IMG/VR virus record: IMGVR_UViG_3300008624_000005
Location: 21,741-85,740 of that record
Strand: one strand, 5' to 3'
Source: a virus
DNA: 64,000 bases
A model generated the notes under the pieces. That model had not been told where the DNA came from. It saw only the letters and a program-made list of their open reading frames with translations, and searched no databases. Positions 55,247 to 63,049 of the stretch are shown here, piece by piece (within the stretch, counting starts at the first letter, position 1; each line of letters begins with the position of its first letter). The translations under genes and the position numbers were made by a program.

Positions 55247-55955
55247 ATTTTTTATAGCGGCCCCGTTTGGCAATTATATTAAACATAAAAATGCAATTAA
55301 TGTTAGAGGTTCTTTTACAATATTACGTAGACCAGGATTAATTAAACAACTATTTAGAACTCTTAGATATGATTTTTCTAAAAAAGGATGGAAGAACGAA
55401 TTAGGACTCCGTAATCCGGGTATAAAACACGGACTTAATAAATACAGAAACAACGGCAAAGAAGTTATAAGTATTGCCGCAATTATGCCTAGAGATTGGG
55501 GTGACTTTGCAAAAGACATACCCGATCATGTAAACTTAGAATTAAATTTAAGTTGTCCAAATATCGATAAAGTAGAAATAGATTATAAAGCTCTTACTAA
55601 GTTTTATAATGCATTTTGGGATAATAAACGAGAATGGTGTATAGCCAAAATATCGCCCCTATCTACAGAGGACGAAATCAAGCGATTATTAGACATTGGG
55701 TTTGGTCAGATCCACTGCTCCAACACCCTCCCTATTACTGGCGGAGGATTGAGCGGAAAGGAATTGATAAGTTACACGATCAAACTCATAGATTACATAA
55801 AGACACACTTTCCCTCAGTGAAGATTATCGCAGGAGGAGGGATTGATCATATAGATATTGTAAATTACTATAAAGGTAAAGGTGCAGATTATTTCAGTTT
55901 AGGAACTGTATGTTTTACACCTTGGAAATTATCAAAAATACTTAATGCCAAGTAA
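55203..55955 (+). CDS. dihydroorotate dehydrogenase-like flavoenzyme
   Basis: 250 aa from ATG 55203. The ATG at 55179 has no ribosome-binding site, whereas GGAGG at 55186-55190 serves 55203. DHODH landmarks: LELNLSCPN (residues 110-118, with the catalytic-loop Cys of class 1 enzymes), CIAKISPL (FMN lysine), IHCSNTLPITGGGLSGKE (FMN phosphate region), IIAGGGIDHI (phosphate loop) and GADYFSLGTV. All are in family order, although the protein is shorter than typical DHODH (about 310 aa). It would make orotate, which needs PRPP for the next step, so it fits with prs. 55640-55860 is unusually GC-rich. Overlaps the nuclease gene by 11 bp. Annotation at family level is firm, substrate less so. Confidence 0.82.
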   Translation: MQITKNDLTQNQQFKFFIAAPFGNYIKHKNAINVRGSFTILRRPGLIKQLFRTLRYDFSKKGWKNELGLRNPGIKHGLNKYRNNGKEVISIAAIMPRDWGDFAKDIPDHVNLELNLSCPNIDKVEIDYKALTKFYNAFWDNKREWCIAKISPLSTEDEIKRLLDIGFGQIHCSNTLPITGGGLSGKELISYTIKLIDYIKTHFPSVKIIAGGGIDHIDIVNYYKGKGADYFSLGTVCFTPWKLSKILNAK

Positions 55956-56475
55956 AAGTAAAATAAAAGGCAGTTCATTTGAAAGAGAAATAGCAAAAGA
56001 ACTATCGGATTTATATAATGAGAGCTTTGTAAGAACTCCATCGTCGGGTGCTTATGTTGGCGGCTCTAATGTTGCAAGAAAAGATTTTTTATCCGAGGGT
56101 CAGGTACAATCCTTCAGAGGAGACATAATACCACCCGACGACTGGAAATATTTTAATGTTGAATGTAAATCGTATGCTGATTTCCCTTTCCACCAATTAC
56201 TATACCAAGGCGATATTAGACTATTAGATGAATGGATAGAACAAATACTAGAAGTGGCAGAAGAAAAAGATTTAAACTTATTGATACTAAAATTTAACCG
56301 CAAAGGCAAATACATAGGCTTCCAAGAACACTTACTTAATTCCTCATTTTATACATATAGACACGCAAATTATAAAGGCTGGATTTTTACAAGCTACAAA
56401 GATTTTATGGAACAAAACAATGGCTCAATTAAATACCTCTCAGTTGAAGGGGTACCACAGCCTCTATTGTCGTAA
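55945..56475 (+). CDS. PD-(D/E)XK nuclease, Holliday-junction-resolvase-like
   Basis: Residues 8-22 (KGSSFEREIAKELSD) supply the N-terminal acidic helix with Glu13; FRGDII gives Asp60; NVECKSYADF gives Glu73 and Lys75: the PD-(D/E)XK core in the order of Hjc/archaeal-type resolvases and restriction-like nucleases. SSGAYVGGSNVAR (33-45) is the basic loop typical of junction-binding members. Located right after gp47-gp46, it may resolve recombination intermediates in place of T4 endonuclease VII. The remainder is a helical domain of unknown type. Start overlaps the DHODH gene by 11 bp. Last gene before the 352-bp non-coding stretch. Confidence 0.75.
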   Translation: MPSKSKIKGSSFEREIAKELSDLYNESFVRTPSSGAYVGGSNVARKDFLSEGQVQSFRGDIIPPDDWKYFNVECKSYADFPFHQLLYQGDIRLLDEWIEQILEVAEEKDLNLLILKFNRKGKYIGFQEHLLNSSFYTYRHANYKGWIFTSYKDFMEQNNGSIKYLSVEGVPQPLLS

Positions 56476-56827
56476 GACCGGTTGAGAACGAGTACGCTCG
56501 TTCGGATCTCCGTGGCAAAAGCAGAAAAAATGAGTAGGCTCTCCTGACAATTGGAACCTACAAGGTATATAAGGTAGATCTAATTGCTTTATATAAACCT
56601 GCGTTGGATAAGCAGAACGTAAAAAGGTACAGCCCAACCGCCTTAACCTATTTGGTTGTTCTATTAGAATGTGCTATGTCCGAAGGAAATAGTTATCTTA
56701 GCCTTAAACAGGCTAAGTGTGACTTGACTCTCAGGAAATAGTTAAATAGTAATAGTATAAATTCGATCTGAATTACGAAGTAATGAAAGATCGTGATGAG
56801 CTTTAGCTCATCATTAAAGGAAGGTAA
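56476..56827 (+). ncRNA. 352-bp structured non-coding stretch / 5' leader of the HAD gene
   Basis: No ORF of note. It contains several strong potential stems: GAACGAG/CTCGTTC with loop TACG (56486-56503), GTAGG/CCTAC (about 56534-56561), CTTAGCC/GGCTAAG with a 7-nt loop (56697-56717), a two-part stem CGATCT..ATTAC/GTAAT..AGATCG (56764-56793) with a GA/GAA internal loop, and GATGAGC/GCTCATC with loop TTTA (56795-56812). A 12-nt direct repeat AGGAAATAGTTA occurs at 56684-56695 and 56733-56744, flanking the third stem. A late-type box TATAAATT sits at 56756-56763. I found no match to tRNA, tmRNA, RNase P or group I intron cores. Probably a structured RNA, a ribozyme relic or a regulatory leader. 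Confidence 0.55.
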
Positions 56828-57349
56828 ATGAAACTAACAGAATTTGATTATCCTCAAATATACTGCGACATGGACGGCGTTTTAGTAGATTTAATAGAAG
56901 GTGCAACAAAAATATTAGGTTATAATTTTGCTGAACGTTATGGTTACGTTTCAGGAAAGCACGAACTATGGGATAAATTAGCAGAAGAAAAATTATTTTG
57001 GGCAGAGTTACCTCCTATGCCTGATATGAAACAACTTTGGGGATTTATATCAACTTTCCAACCTTATATATTAACCGCTGTTCCTGCTGTTCGGTTAATA
57101 TGGGATCCTCCAGCAGGAATTCAAAAAGCAATGTGGTGTGAAAAAAACTTAGGTATTAGCAAAGATAGAGTGTATGCTGTAAAACGCTCAGATAAAAAAC
57201 ACTTTGCTAAATCGCACGACGGTCGACCTAATATATTAATTGATGACCATCAACAAAATATTAATGAATGGAATAAAGCAGGAGGAAAAGGAATACTCCA
57301 CACATCTGCAAGTAACAGTATTAAACAATTAGAAGGTATTGGCTTCTAA
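56828..57349 (+). CDS. HAD-superfamily 5'(3')-deoxyribonucleotidase-like protein
   Basis: 173 aa. Motif I is YCDMDGVLVDL (residues 12-22; nucleophile Asp14, acid Asp16), motif II region ILTAVPAVR, motif III lysine near VKRSDKKHFAK, and motif IV ILIDDHQQNINEW. This is the NT5C-type small nucleotidase layout, also found in T4-like phages, dephosphorylating (deoxy)nucleoside monophosphates. The ATG has AAGGAAGG. It converges with the gp51 frame (4-bp overlap of stops). Could serve nucleotide recycling. Confidence 0.85.
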   Translation: MKLTEFDYPQIYCDMDGVLVDLIEGATKILGYNFAERYGYVSGKHELWDKLAEEKLFWAELPPMPDMKQLWGFISTFQPYILTAVPAVRLIWDPPAGIQKAMWCEKNLGISKDRVYAVKRSDKKHFAKSHDGRPNILIDDHQQNINEWNKAGGKGILHTSASNSIKQLEGIGF

Positions 57350-57579
57350 AGATTTTGTTGCTGTTTCTTTCCTGCCTTTGCATCAAGTTTTTGTTTAACA
57401 ATTTCAAAAAACATTTCTCTTTCATCATAGGTCAACATCCACATATCATTGTATGATATCATTCCATCTGAAAACACAACCAGTTCCATTAAATTCTTTT
57501 GAAAGGCTCTTACATCATCTTTCATTTCTTGTAAGATTTCCTGAATTTCGTCAGGAGTTGATTGTAAGAGCCTTAGGCG
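57346..57579 (-). CDS. 51: gp51-like frame, reached by -1 shift from gp26
   Basis: A minus-strand frame from the end of gp26 to TAG at 57348-57346 encodes 77 codons: RLRLLQSTPDEIQEILQE, then VRAFQKNLMELVVFSDGM, ISYNDMWMLTYDEREMFFEI, KQKLDAKAGKKQQQNL. The order FQ-N-x-x-ELVV-x-x-x-G-x-(I/V)SY-x-DM-x-x-LT fits gp51 of cyanophage T4-likes, the baseplate-hub assembly protein. No ATG, GTG or TTG lies before codon 19 (Met-Lys-Asp-Asp), and an upstream TGA in this frame is only a few codons before the slip, so independent initiation would lose the conserved start. It is best read as the extension of gp26 after a -1 shift (442-aa fusion). Met19 with a distant AGGA is the alternative. Confidence 0.72.
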   Translation of the reverse strand, partial: RLRLLQSTPDEIQEILQEMKDDVRAFQKNLMELVVFSDGMISYNDMWMLTYDEREMFFEIVKQKLDAKAGKKQQQNL

Positions 57580-58673
57580 AAAAAAAGGGTCGGATCAAAC
57601 ACAATAGGAGTAGAAGATTTAGATGAACACTTTTCGCAATCAAATTCTATGATGTTATTAAAACCTACATCTGTTATTTCTACTATTTTTTCTGATATAG
57701 ACCCAAAAGAAGTTCGTCCTATATCATGTAACCATTCAGCAATTAATTGTTTGTCCTCAATTGAAGCAGTTGGTGTGTCTACTTTTATTATAGACCGTAA
57801 TACTAGCTCATACGTTATTTCGGTAATTTTCTTTAATGATTTGCCTAATTCTACTTGTTTTTCGGCATCAGTGGTATCATCATTTGCTAATATATTATTA
57901 GTAATCGCAGACCTTTCAAAATTTGCCAATGCTGATTGAATTTGACAACGAAGATCATATGGTTTAACATATACAGTTAAATCGCCTATTACTATTTTAT
58001 ATTGTTTTTCGAGACCTGTTATTTGTGTATCTAATAAAAATTCTATATCTACATTAAATTCGGTAGATGTATTACATTTTGTACACAAACCACTATAAGC
58101 TAATTCTTTCCCATATGTTACTAGTCGTATTGCTAACATTAAAACATTAAAATCTGGTCCAGGAATATCATTTGGATTTTCAATATCTGGTACACACGAT
58201 TTCATTACTTCAATTAATGATTCACCGTTCATTAAAATATCCGGAGATTTGAATAATAATTCATCTCTTGCAGTCATAGGTCTTACTAAAATTTCATTTA
58301 AGTTTGATAACTTAGGAGGTATAGTATAAAAGTTACCATTACTAGGTAATATTACATATACTCCGGGAGGTCTATGATATTGCATTAACGGATTAGAAGA
58401 ATTAGTTTCTAAAACAGTATGTCGCACATTATGTTTTTTTGATTCAACTGTTTTTCCACCCTCACCTGAAACAGGTGTCTCTCGCTCAATTTTTTCTTTT
58501 TTAATCTGTTTTTTGGGAGTTGTTGAAAAATTATCTAATGCTTGATTTGCTATTTTTAATACAGGTTCTGCTTCTGGATTGTCTTTATATTTTTCTATAA
58601 ATTGTTCTACTTGTTCTTTTGATTCATTAATGTCATAAAACTCGTTTAATATAACATTTGCATCTTCGGGCAT
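57573..58673 (-). CDS. 26: baseplate hub subunit gp26
   Basis: 366 aa. Residues 1-90 are an acidic leader; RPPGVYVILPSNGNFYTIP (101-119) and ILVRPMTARDELLFKSPD (128-145) are gp26 signatures of the T4 baseplate family. A zinc site of CTKC (Cys197, Cys200) and CEKC (Cys346, Cys349) is present. The ribosome-binding site AAGGAGG is strong. In T4, gp26 and gp51 are adjacent; here the two are overlapped. It is transcribed divergently from the tape-measure candidate, from the exact late box TATAAATA. If the -1 shift is used, a minority product carries gp51 at its C-terminus, like lambda gpG-T, a chaperone for the tape measure. Confidence 0.82.
   Translation of the reverse strand: MPEDANVILNEFYDINESKEQVEQFIEKYKDNPEAEPVLKIANQALDNFSTTPKKQIKKEKIERETPVSGEGGKTVESKKHNVRHTVLETNSSNPLMQYHRPPGVYVILPSNGNFYTIPPKLSNLNEILVRPMTARDELLFKSPDILMNGESLIEVMKSCVPDIENPNDIPGPDFNVLMLAIRLVTYGKELAYSGLCTKCNTSTEFNVDIEFLLDTQITGLEKQYKIVIGDLTVYVKPYDLRCQIQSALANFERSAITNNILANDDTTDAEKQVELGKSLKKITEITYELVLRSIIKVDTPTASIEDKQLIAEWLHDIGRTSFGSISEKIVEITDVGFNNIIEFDCEKCSSKSSTPIVFDPTLFFA
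57579..57585 (-). other. candidate -1 slippery heptamer T TTT TTC
   Basis: Reading on the minus strand, gp26 codons CTT TTT TTC GCC TAA contain T TTT TTC in the correct 0-frame phase (X XXY YYZ). Slipping back one base allows exact re-pairing and enters the 77-codon gp51-like frame, two codons before the gp26 stop. The run of seven T is at 57580-57586. Confidence 0.7.
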
Positions 58674-58683
58674 TTTCCTCCTT

Positions 58684-58691
58684 AATAAATA
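58684..58691 (+). promoter_or_regulatory. late promoter box AATAAATA for the tape-measure gene
   Basis: AATAAATA lies 29 bp before the ATG at 58721. It faces the gp26 late promoter in the same 47-bp intergenic region, so the two divergent late genes share it. Confidence 0.65.
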
Positions 58692-58701
58692 TATATAACT
58701 C

Positions 58702-58709
58702 TATTTATA
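58702..58709 (-). promoter_or_regulatory. late promoter box TATAAATA for gp26
   Basis: An exact T4 late consensus TATAAATA on the minus strand, 28 bp upstream of the gp26 ATG. Confidence 0.8.
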
Positions 58710-58720
58710 GGCAGAAATTC

Positions 58721-61282
58721 ATGGCATCTATACAACTTCCAGGCGTAGGCTCAGTAGAAATACCTGATTTTGCTACAGATTACACATTACAACAAGTATT
58801 AAATGTTCTTTCTAGTCAAGAAGCAGAACGTATCCAGGCCTTAGGAGAAATTAACCAAACACTTGTTACAGGATCAAATGTAAGTAGAGCTCAATTAGCT
58901 AGAGATACAGAGACAGCATCTAATACTGGAAGAATGTCTCGAATGCAGGCAGTCCAACATAGAACCAATCTTCAGACATTAAATCAAATGAAAGCTCAGC
59001 ATAAAGAAATGTTATCTGCTCAAAAAAGAGCATCTGGGGCTTTCGCTCAACAAATGCCACAAATTATGAGAATGGCTGGTTCAATGATATCAGGAAAAGG
59101 TATTAGTGATGCATTAAGTATGATGCCAGGTGGCCTTGGCCAAGGGATAGCATTAGCAACAAAAGTTGTAGGAGAATTTGCCGATTCTCAACGCAGATTA
59201 ACAGATGTAGGTATGGGATTAGGAACATCTATTATTAATACAGGAGAAGCAATTAGTAGTTTTAATGTGCCATTAAGTGAATTAGAACGAATTGCAGGAT
59301 CAAATGCAGTAACTTTAAATTACCTTAATGATACTACTATGGATATGACAAAGGCACATAAGGACTTATTAGATCAAGGAGTCAGACCTGGTGTTTTTGC
59401 ATTTGGATTAATATCGAAAACAGCAAGAGATAGCATGAAAGAATTTGGTAATTTTGGATTTACAGTAACAGAAGTAAATTCTTTCTTAGCAGAATATTTA
59501 GAAACTGATCGAAAACGAGGAGTATTAGCACAGAACTCTGCTGTAAATTTAGCCGCAAATTTTAAAGCACTAGCCCAAGAAACTGCCGCCTATGCTTACG
59601 ATACAGGTAGAAATCGCAAAGATTTAATGAAAGCCCAAATAGAAAATTTAAATCGTACTGATGCATCAACGTATGCTATGATGCTTAGAATGAAAGGCGA
59701 AGAAGGTGCGGCAGAAACATTTGAAAAGAATTTAGCATTAATTACAAATGAAATGAAATCTCGATATGGAGAAAATGCAGATTCGATGATTGATGCATGG
59801 ATACAAGCTCAAACACAAGGTAGAGGTCTAGAAGCAACAGAAGCAGGTGCAGAATTTATGGCTATGTTAGGACCAGCAGGTGCTGTTTTAGATCAAATGG
59901 CAAGATCTGGAGAAGCAATAGACCCTGCAATGTTTGGTAAATTTCATAAAGCATTAGAACAATCAGTAAAATCATATGACACTCAAAATTTTCAATTATT
60001 AGCAACTCAACATGAATCTTTACAAACAGCAGGTCGTATGTTATCTGAAGCTAGAACTACTACTGCCGAATCTCGACATCAAGCAAAATTACGATTGAAA
60101 GAAGGAGCCCAATTATTAAAAGCAAATGAAGCAGTAGTTACAGTAACAACAGATTTACAACAAGGAATGTTAAGAGTAACTAATGCAATGGTTGGAGAGG
60201 GAGGGGCCCTTCAACCTGCACTTAAAAAAGCAATTGAATCAGTTGGACAATTTACAACTGCAATAGGGCAAGCGGCAAAAGGTGAAGGATTAGCCGCTTC
60301 GGCTACTATCGGAAAAATGTTATTGGACAATCCTTGGCAATTTTTGGCGATGGGAGCAGGTGCTTCAATGCTACCTAATGTTAATAAAATGTTTCCACAA
60401 TCAGGAACATCTATGGCAAACCAAAATAAATTTGCTAGTAGTTTGGCTATGTCACAATTAGGTTCCGCAACGGTTGGTCAAGGAAATAAAGTATTAAGAG
60501 GAGGACAAACATATGAGCTAAAGAACAATATATTTACAGATCCTAATTCCGGTTTGGACTACAAATATGATCCCAAAACTGGAAAATTTACACCAACTAA
60601 AGGAGCCATAAAATCTATTACAGGTGGAACTGCGAGTAAAGCCATAACAGGAATGAAAGGTGGTACATTATCAGGTATATTTTCCATTGGAATAGCAATG
60701 ATGGAAGGTTATGAAGAATTACAAAGATCAGAATCAGAATTTAATGCACAATGGGGTGGTGCTGACGTAAATAAAGATTCGCAAGAATATAAAGATGCGG
60801 TCGCATTAAGAGATAAAAGAAGAAAAGATATTGCAATTAAAACTTTAGGAAAAGGTGGCGGCGGTATGGGCGGTTCTATGTTGATGGGTGGCCTTGTAGG
60901 AATGCTAGGTGGCGGACCATTAATGTCGATATTAGGAACTGCACTCGGTGGTTATTATGGTTACAAATGGGGTGGCGAAGCGGCAGAACAAGTAACTGGT
61001 AGAGAAGATATTTTTACTACAATGCAAGAAAGTATGGGCGAACATGGTAACGAATATACGCAAGGTCAAAAATTAGCACAAGAACAACAAAAAATTATAA
61101 ACATGGAAAAAGCCAAAACAGATCCTCAATATTTAGAATTAACAAAAATACAAAAATTATTAGTAGATCATGGAACAAAATTAGATGTAATTGCTGGTGC
61201 ATCAGCATCTACCGCTATAGAAACAACAAAGATAACCAGAACACAAAGCCCGGCTATAGGCCCTCCTGGGAGAAATTATTAA
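58721..61282 (+). CDS. tail tape-measure protein candidate (gp29-position), 853 aa
   Basis: The start at ATG 58721 (MASIQLPGVGSVEIPDF) is preferred; the in-frame ATG upstream overlaps gp26 and the promoters. Residues 40-120 are a long helix (AQLARDTETASNTGRMSRM, QHRTNLQTLNQMKAQHKEML). The middle is helical, and near the end is a Gly-rich membrane-like stretch (GGGGMGGSMLMGGLVGMLGG) followed by GGYYGYKWGGEAAEQV. Helical length plus late Gly-rich hydrophobic segments are the usual profile of tape measures. It is adjacent to gp26/gp51, as the tape measure is to its chaperones in other tails. It is longer than T4 gp29 (590 aa). Confidence 0.62.
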   Translation: MASIQLPGVGSVEIPDFATDYTLQQVLNVLSSQEAERIQALGEINQTLVTGSNVSRAQLARDTETASNTGRMSRMQAVQHRTNLQTLNQMKAQHKEMLSAQKRASGAFAQQMPQIMRMAGSMISGKGISDALSMMPGGLGQGIALATKVVGEFADSQRRLTDVGMGLGTSIINTGEAISSFNVPLSELERIAGSNAVTLNYLNDTTMDMTKAHKDLLDQGVRPGVFAFGLISKTARDSMKEFGNFGFTVTEVNSFLAEYLETDRKRGVLAQNSAVNLAANFKALAQETAAYAYDTGRNRKDLMKAQIENLNRTDASTYAMMLRMKGEEGAAETFEKNLALITNEMKSRYGENADSMIDAWIQAQTQGRGLEATEAGAEFMAMLGPAGAVLDQMARSGEAIDPAMFGKFHKALEQSVKSYDTQNFQLLATQHESLQTAGRMLSEARTTTAESRHQAKLRLKEGAQLLKANEAVVTVTTDLQQGMLRVTNAMVGEGGALQPALKKAIESVGQFTTAIGQAAKGEGLAASATIGKMLLDNPWQFLAMGAGASMLPNVNKMFPQSGTSMANQNKFASSLAMSQLGSATVGQGNKVLRGGQTYELKNNIFTDPNSGLDYKYDPKTGKFTPTKGAIKSITGGTASKAITGMKGGTLSGIFSIGIAMMEGYEELQRSESEFNAQWGGADVNKDSQEYKDAVALRDKRRKDIAIKTLGKGGGGMGGSMLMGGLVGMLGGGPLMSILGTALGGYYGYKWGGEAAEQVTGREDIFTTMQESMGEHGNEYTQGQKLAQEQQKIINMEKAKTDPQYLELTKIQKLLVDHGTKLDVIAGASASTAIETTKITRTQSPAIGPPGRNY

Positions 61283-61286
61283 ATGG

Positions 61287-61322
61287 TTGACAAAACACAT
61301 ATAAGAGCATATAATATAAATA
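61287..61322 (+). promoter_or_regulatory. overlapping sigma70-type and late promoters before the portal gene
   Basis: TTGACA (61287-61292) and TATAAT (61310-61315) are 17 bp apart, preceded by ATGG. The late box TATAAATA (61315-61322) begins on the last base of the -10 box. The gp20 ATG is at 61340, giving leaders of about 12-18 nt. Confidence 0.75.
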
Positions 61323-61339
61323 TTACTATAGGATAATAT

Positions 61340-63049
61340 ATGAGCTGGAAAAAACATTTTACAGTATACCAATTCGGTAATACTAAAAAAGTAGGACAAT
61401 CACATACAAGTGCAAGTAAATTTGGTTCTTGGTTACCTGAAGTTTATACAGGACAACCTAATAGAATTGAACGTTATGTTCAATACGACCAAATGGATAT
61501 AGATTCTGAAGTTAATGCGGCTTTAGATACTATTGCTGAATTTTCGACACAATTTGTAGATAAAACAAATATACCATTTGAAGTCGAATGGAAAGAAGAT
61601 TCAACAGAAACTGAAGTAGCATTATTAGAAAAAGCATTAGAACAATGGAATAATCTAAACGATTGGGATAAACGTATTTGGAGAATATTTAGAAATACAT
61701 GTAAATATGGAGACCAATTTTTTATTAGAGACCCGGAAACATATGAATGGAATTGGGTTAATCCAATGGATGTTACAAAAGTAGTTATTAATGAGGCAAA
61801 AGGTAAAGAACCAGAACAATATATTGTTCGCAATTTAGCATTAAATTTACAAGAAAAAACAGCATCAAATATTATTCCGCATAGTGATCAATTTGCATCA
61901 GTTACCGCTATGCAACGAGGTGGTATTATTGACCGAGGAGCATATGGTACAGGTAGTGGTCATAGTCAAAGCGGATATGGTGGCGGAGAACAAGAAGAAT
62001 ACGGAGTTGACGCAAATCATATGGTGCATTTAGGAATGACAGAAGGCATGGATATTAATTGGCCTTTTGGTCAAAGCATTCTTGATCCGGTGTTTAAAAC
62101 GTACAAGCAAAAAGAATTACTAGAAGATTCTATTATAATTTATAGAGTACAGCGAGCTCCAGAACGTAGAGTATTTTACATAGATGTGGGAAACATGCCA
62201 TCACACAAAGCAATGGGATTTGTAGAGCGTGTGAAAAATGAAATTCACCAACGTAGAATACCAAATAAAACTGGAGGAGGCACAACAATCATGGATGCTA
62301 GTTACAATCCTCTTTCAATAATGGAAGATTACTTTTTTGCACAAACAGCAGAGGGAAGAGGATCTAAAGTTGAAGTATTACCTGGAGGTGAGAATTTAGG
62401 GCAGATAGATGATTTAAGGTATTTTACAAATAAAATTTTAAGAGCGTTAAGAGTACCTAGTTCTTACCTCCCAACAGGTCCAGATGATGGAACTTCAAGT
62501 TATGTTGACGGACGAGTAGGTACTGCATTTATTCAAGAATATAGATTTACAAAATATTGTCAACGTATACAAGCATTATTAGGACCTACATTTGACAAAG
62601 AATTTAAACTCTTTTTAAAATGGAAAGGTATTAATATTGATTCAGGTACGTTTGAACTTAGATTTACGGATCCGCAGAGCTTTAGTCAATATAGAGAAGT
62701 AGAAGTTGATCAAGCTAGATCAGCAGTATTCAGTGGACTTGCAGAAGCACCATATATGTCTAAGCGTTTTGCATTAAAGAAATACCTAGGACTTACAGAA
62801 GATGAAATTGTCGAAAATGAGCAAATGTGGAGACAAGAAAATGGTGAGCAAGATACACAATTAGATCCTGAAAGTGATATGAGCGGATTAGGAGCAGTAG
62901 GAGTTCAACCTATGGATCCAAATATGATGCAACCTATGGAAGCCGAACCACTGCCAGGAGCAGAGGATCCAATGGATCCTGCAGGAGCAGAAGGATCGGC
63001 ATCACCTATTACCGGCGACGAACTACCAGATGCACCAGGAGCAGTATAA
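61340..63049 (+). CDS. 20: portal vertex protein gp20
   Basis: 569 aa, slightly longer than T4 gp20 (524 aa). The conserved opening is GSWLPEVYTGQPNRIERYVQ, then DQMDIDSEVNAALDTIAEFS. YRVQRAPERRVFYIDVGNMP and VEVLPGGENLGQIDDLRYF, followed by YFTNKILRALRVPSSYL, form the stem and clip core shared with cyanophage portals. The C-terminal 60 residues are Pro/Met/Glu rich and likely flexible (PGAEDPMDPAGAEGSAS). gp20 forms the dodecameric channel at one capsid vertex. It overlaps the next gene by 1 bp. Confidence 0.95.
   Translation: MSWKKHFTVYQFGNTKKVGQSHTSASKFGSWLPEVYTGQPNRIERYVQYDQMDIDSEVNAALDTIAEFSTQFVDKTNIPFEVEWKEDSTETEVALLEKALEQWNNLNDWDKRIWRIFRNTCKYGDQFFIRDPETYEWNWVNPMDVTKVVINEAKGKEPEQYIVRNLALNLQEKTASNIIPHSDQFASVTAMQRGGIIDRGAYGTGSGHSQSGYGGGEQEEYGVDANHMVHLGMTEGMDINWPFGQSILDPVFKTYKQKELLEDSIIIYRVQRAPERRVFYIDVGNMPSHKAMGFVERVKNEIHQRRIPNKTGGGTTIMDASYNPLSIMEDYFFAQTAEGRGSKVEVLPGGENLGQIDDLRYFTNKILRALRVPSSYLPTGPDDGTSSYVDGRVGTAFIQEYRFTKYCQRIQALLGPTFDKEFKLFLKWKGINIDSGTFELRFTDPQSFSQYREVEVDQARSAVFSGLAEAPYMSKRFALKKYLGLTEDEIVENEQMWRQENGEQDTQLDPESDMSGLGAVGVQPMDPNMMQPMEAEPLPGAEDPMDPAGAEGSASPITGDELPDAPGAV

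Noticed and set aside
56476-56827. Group I intron, tmRNA, RNase P RNA or tRNA in the non-coding stretch
   Set aside because: I looked for tRNA arms, the tmRNA tag, RNase P conserved regions and intron P3/P7 core strings and found none convincing; only generic stems and a direct repeat remain.
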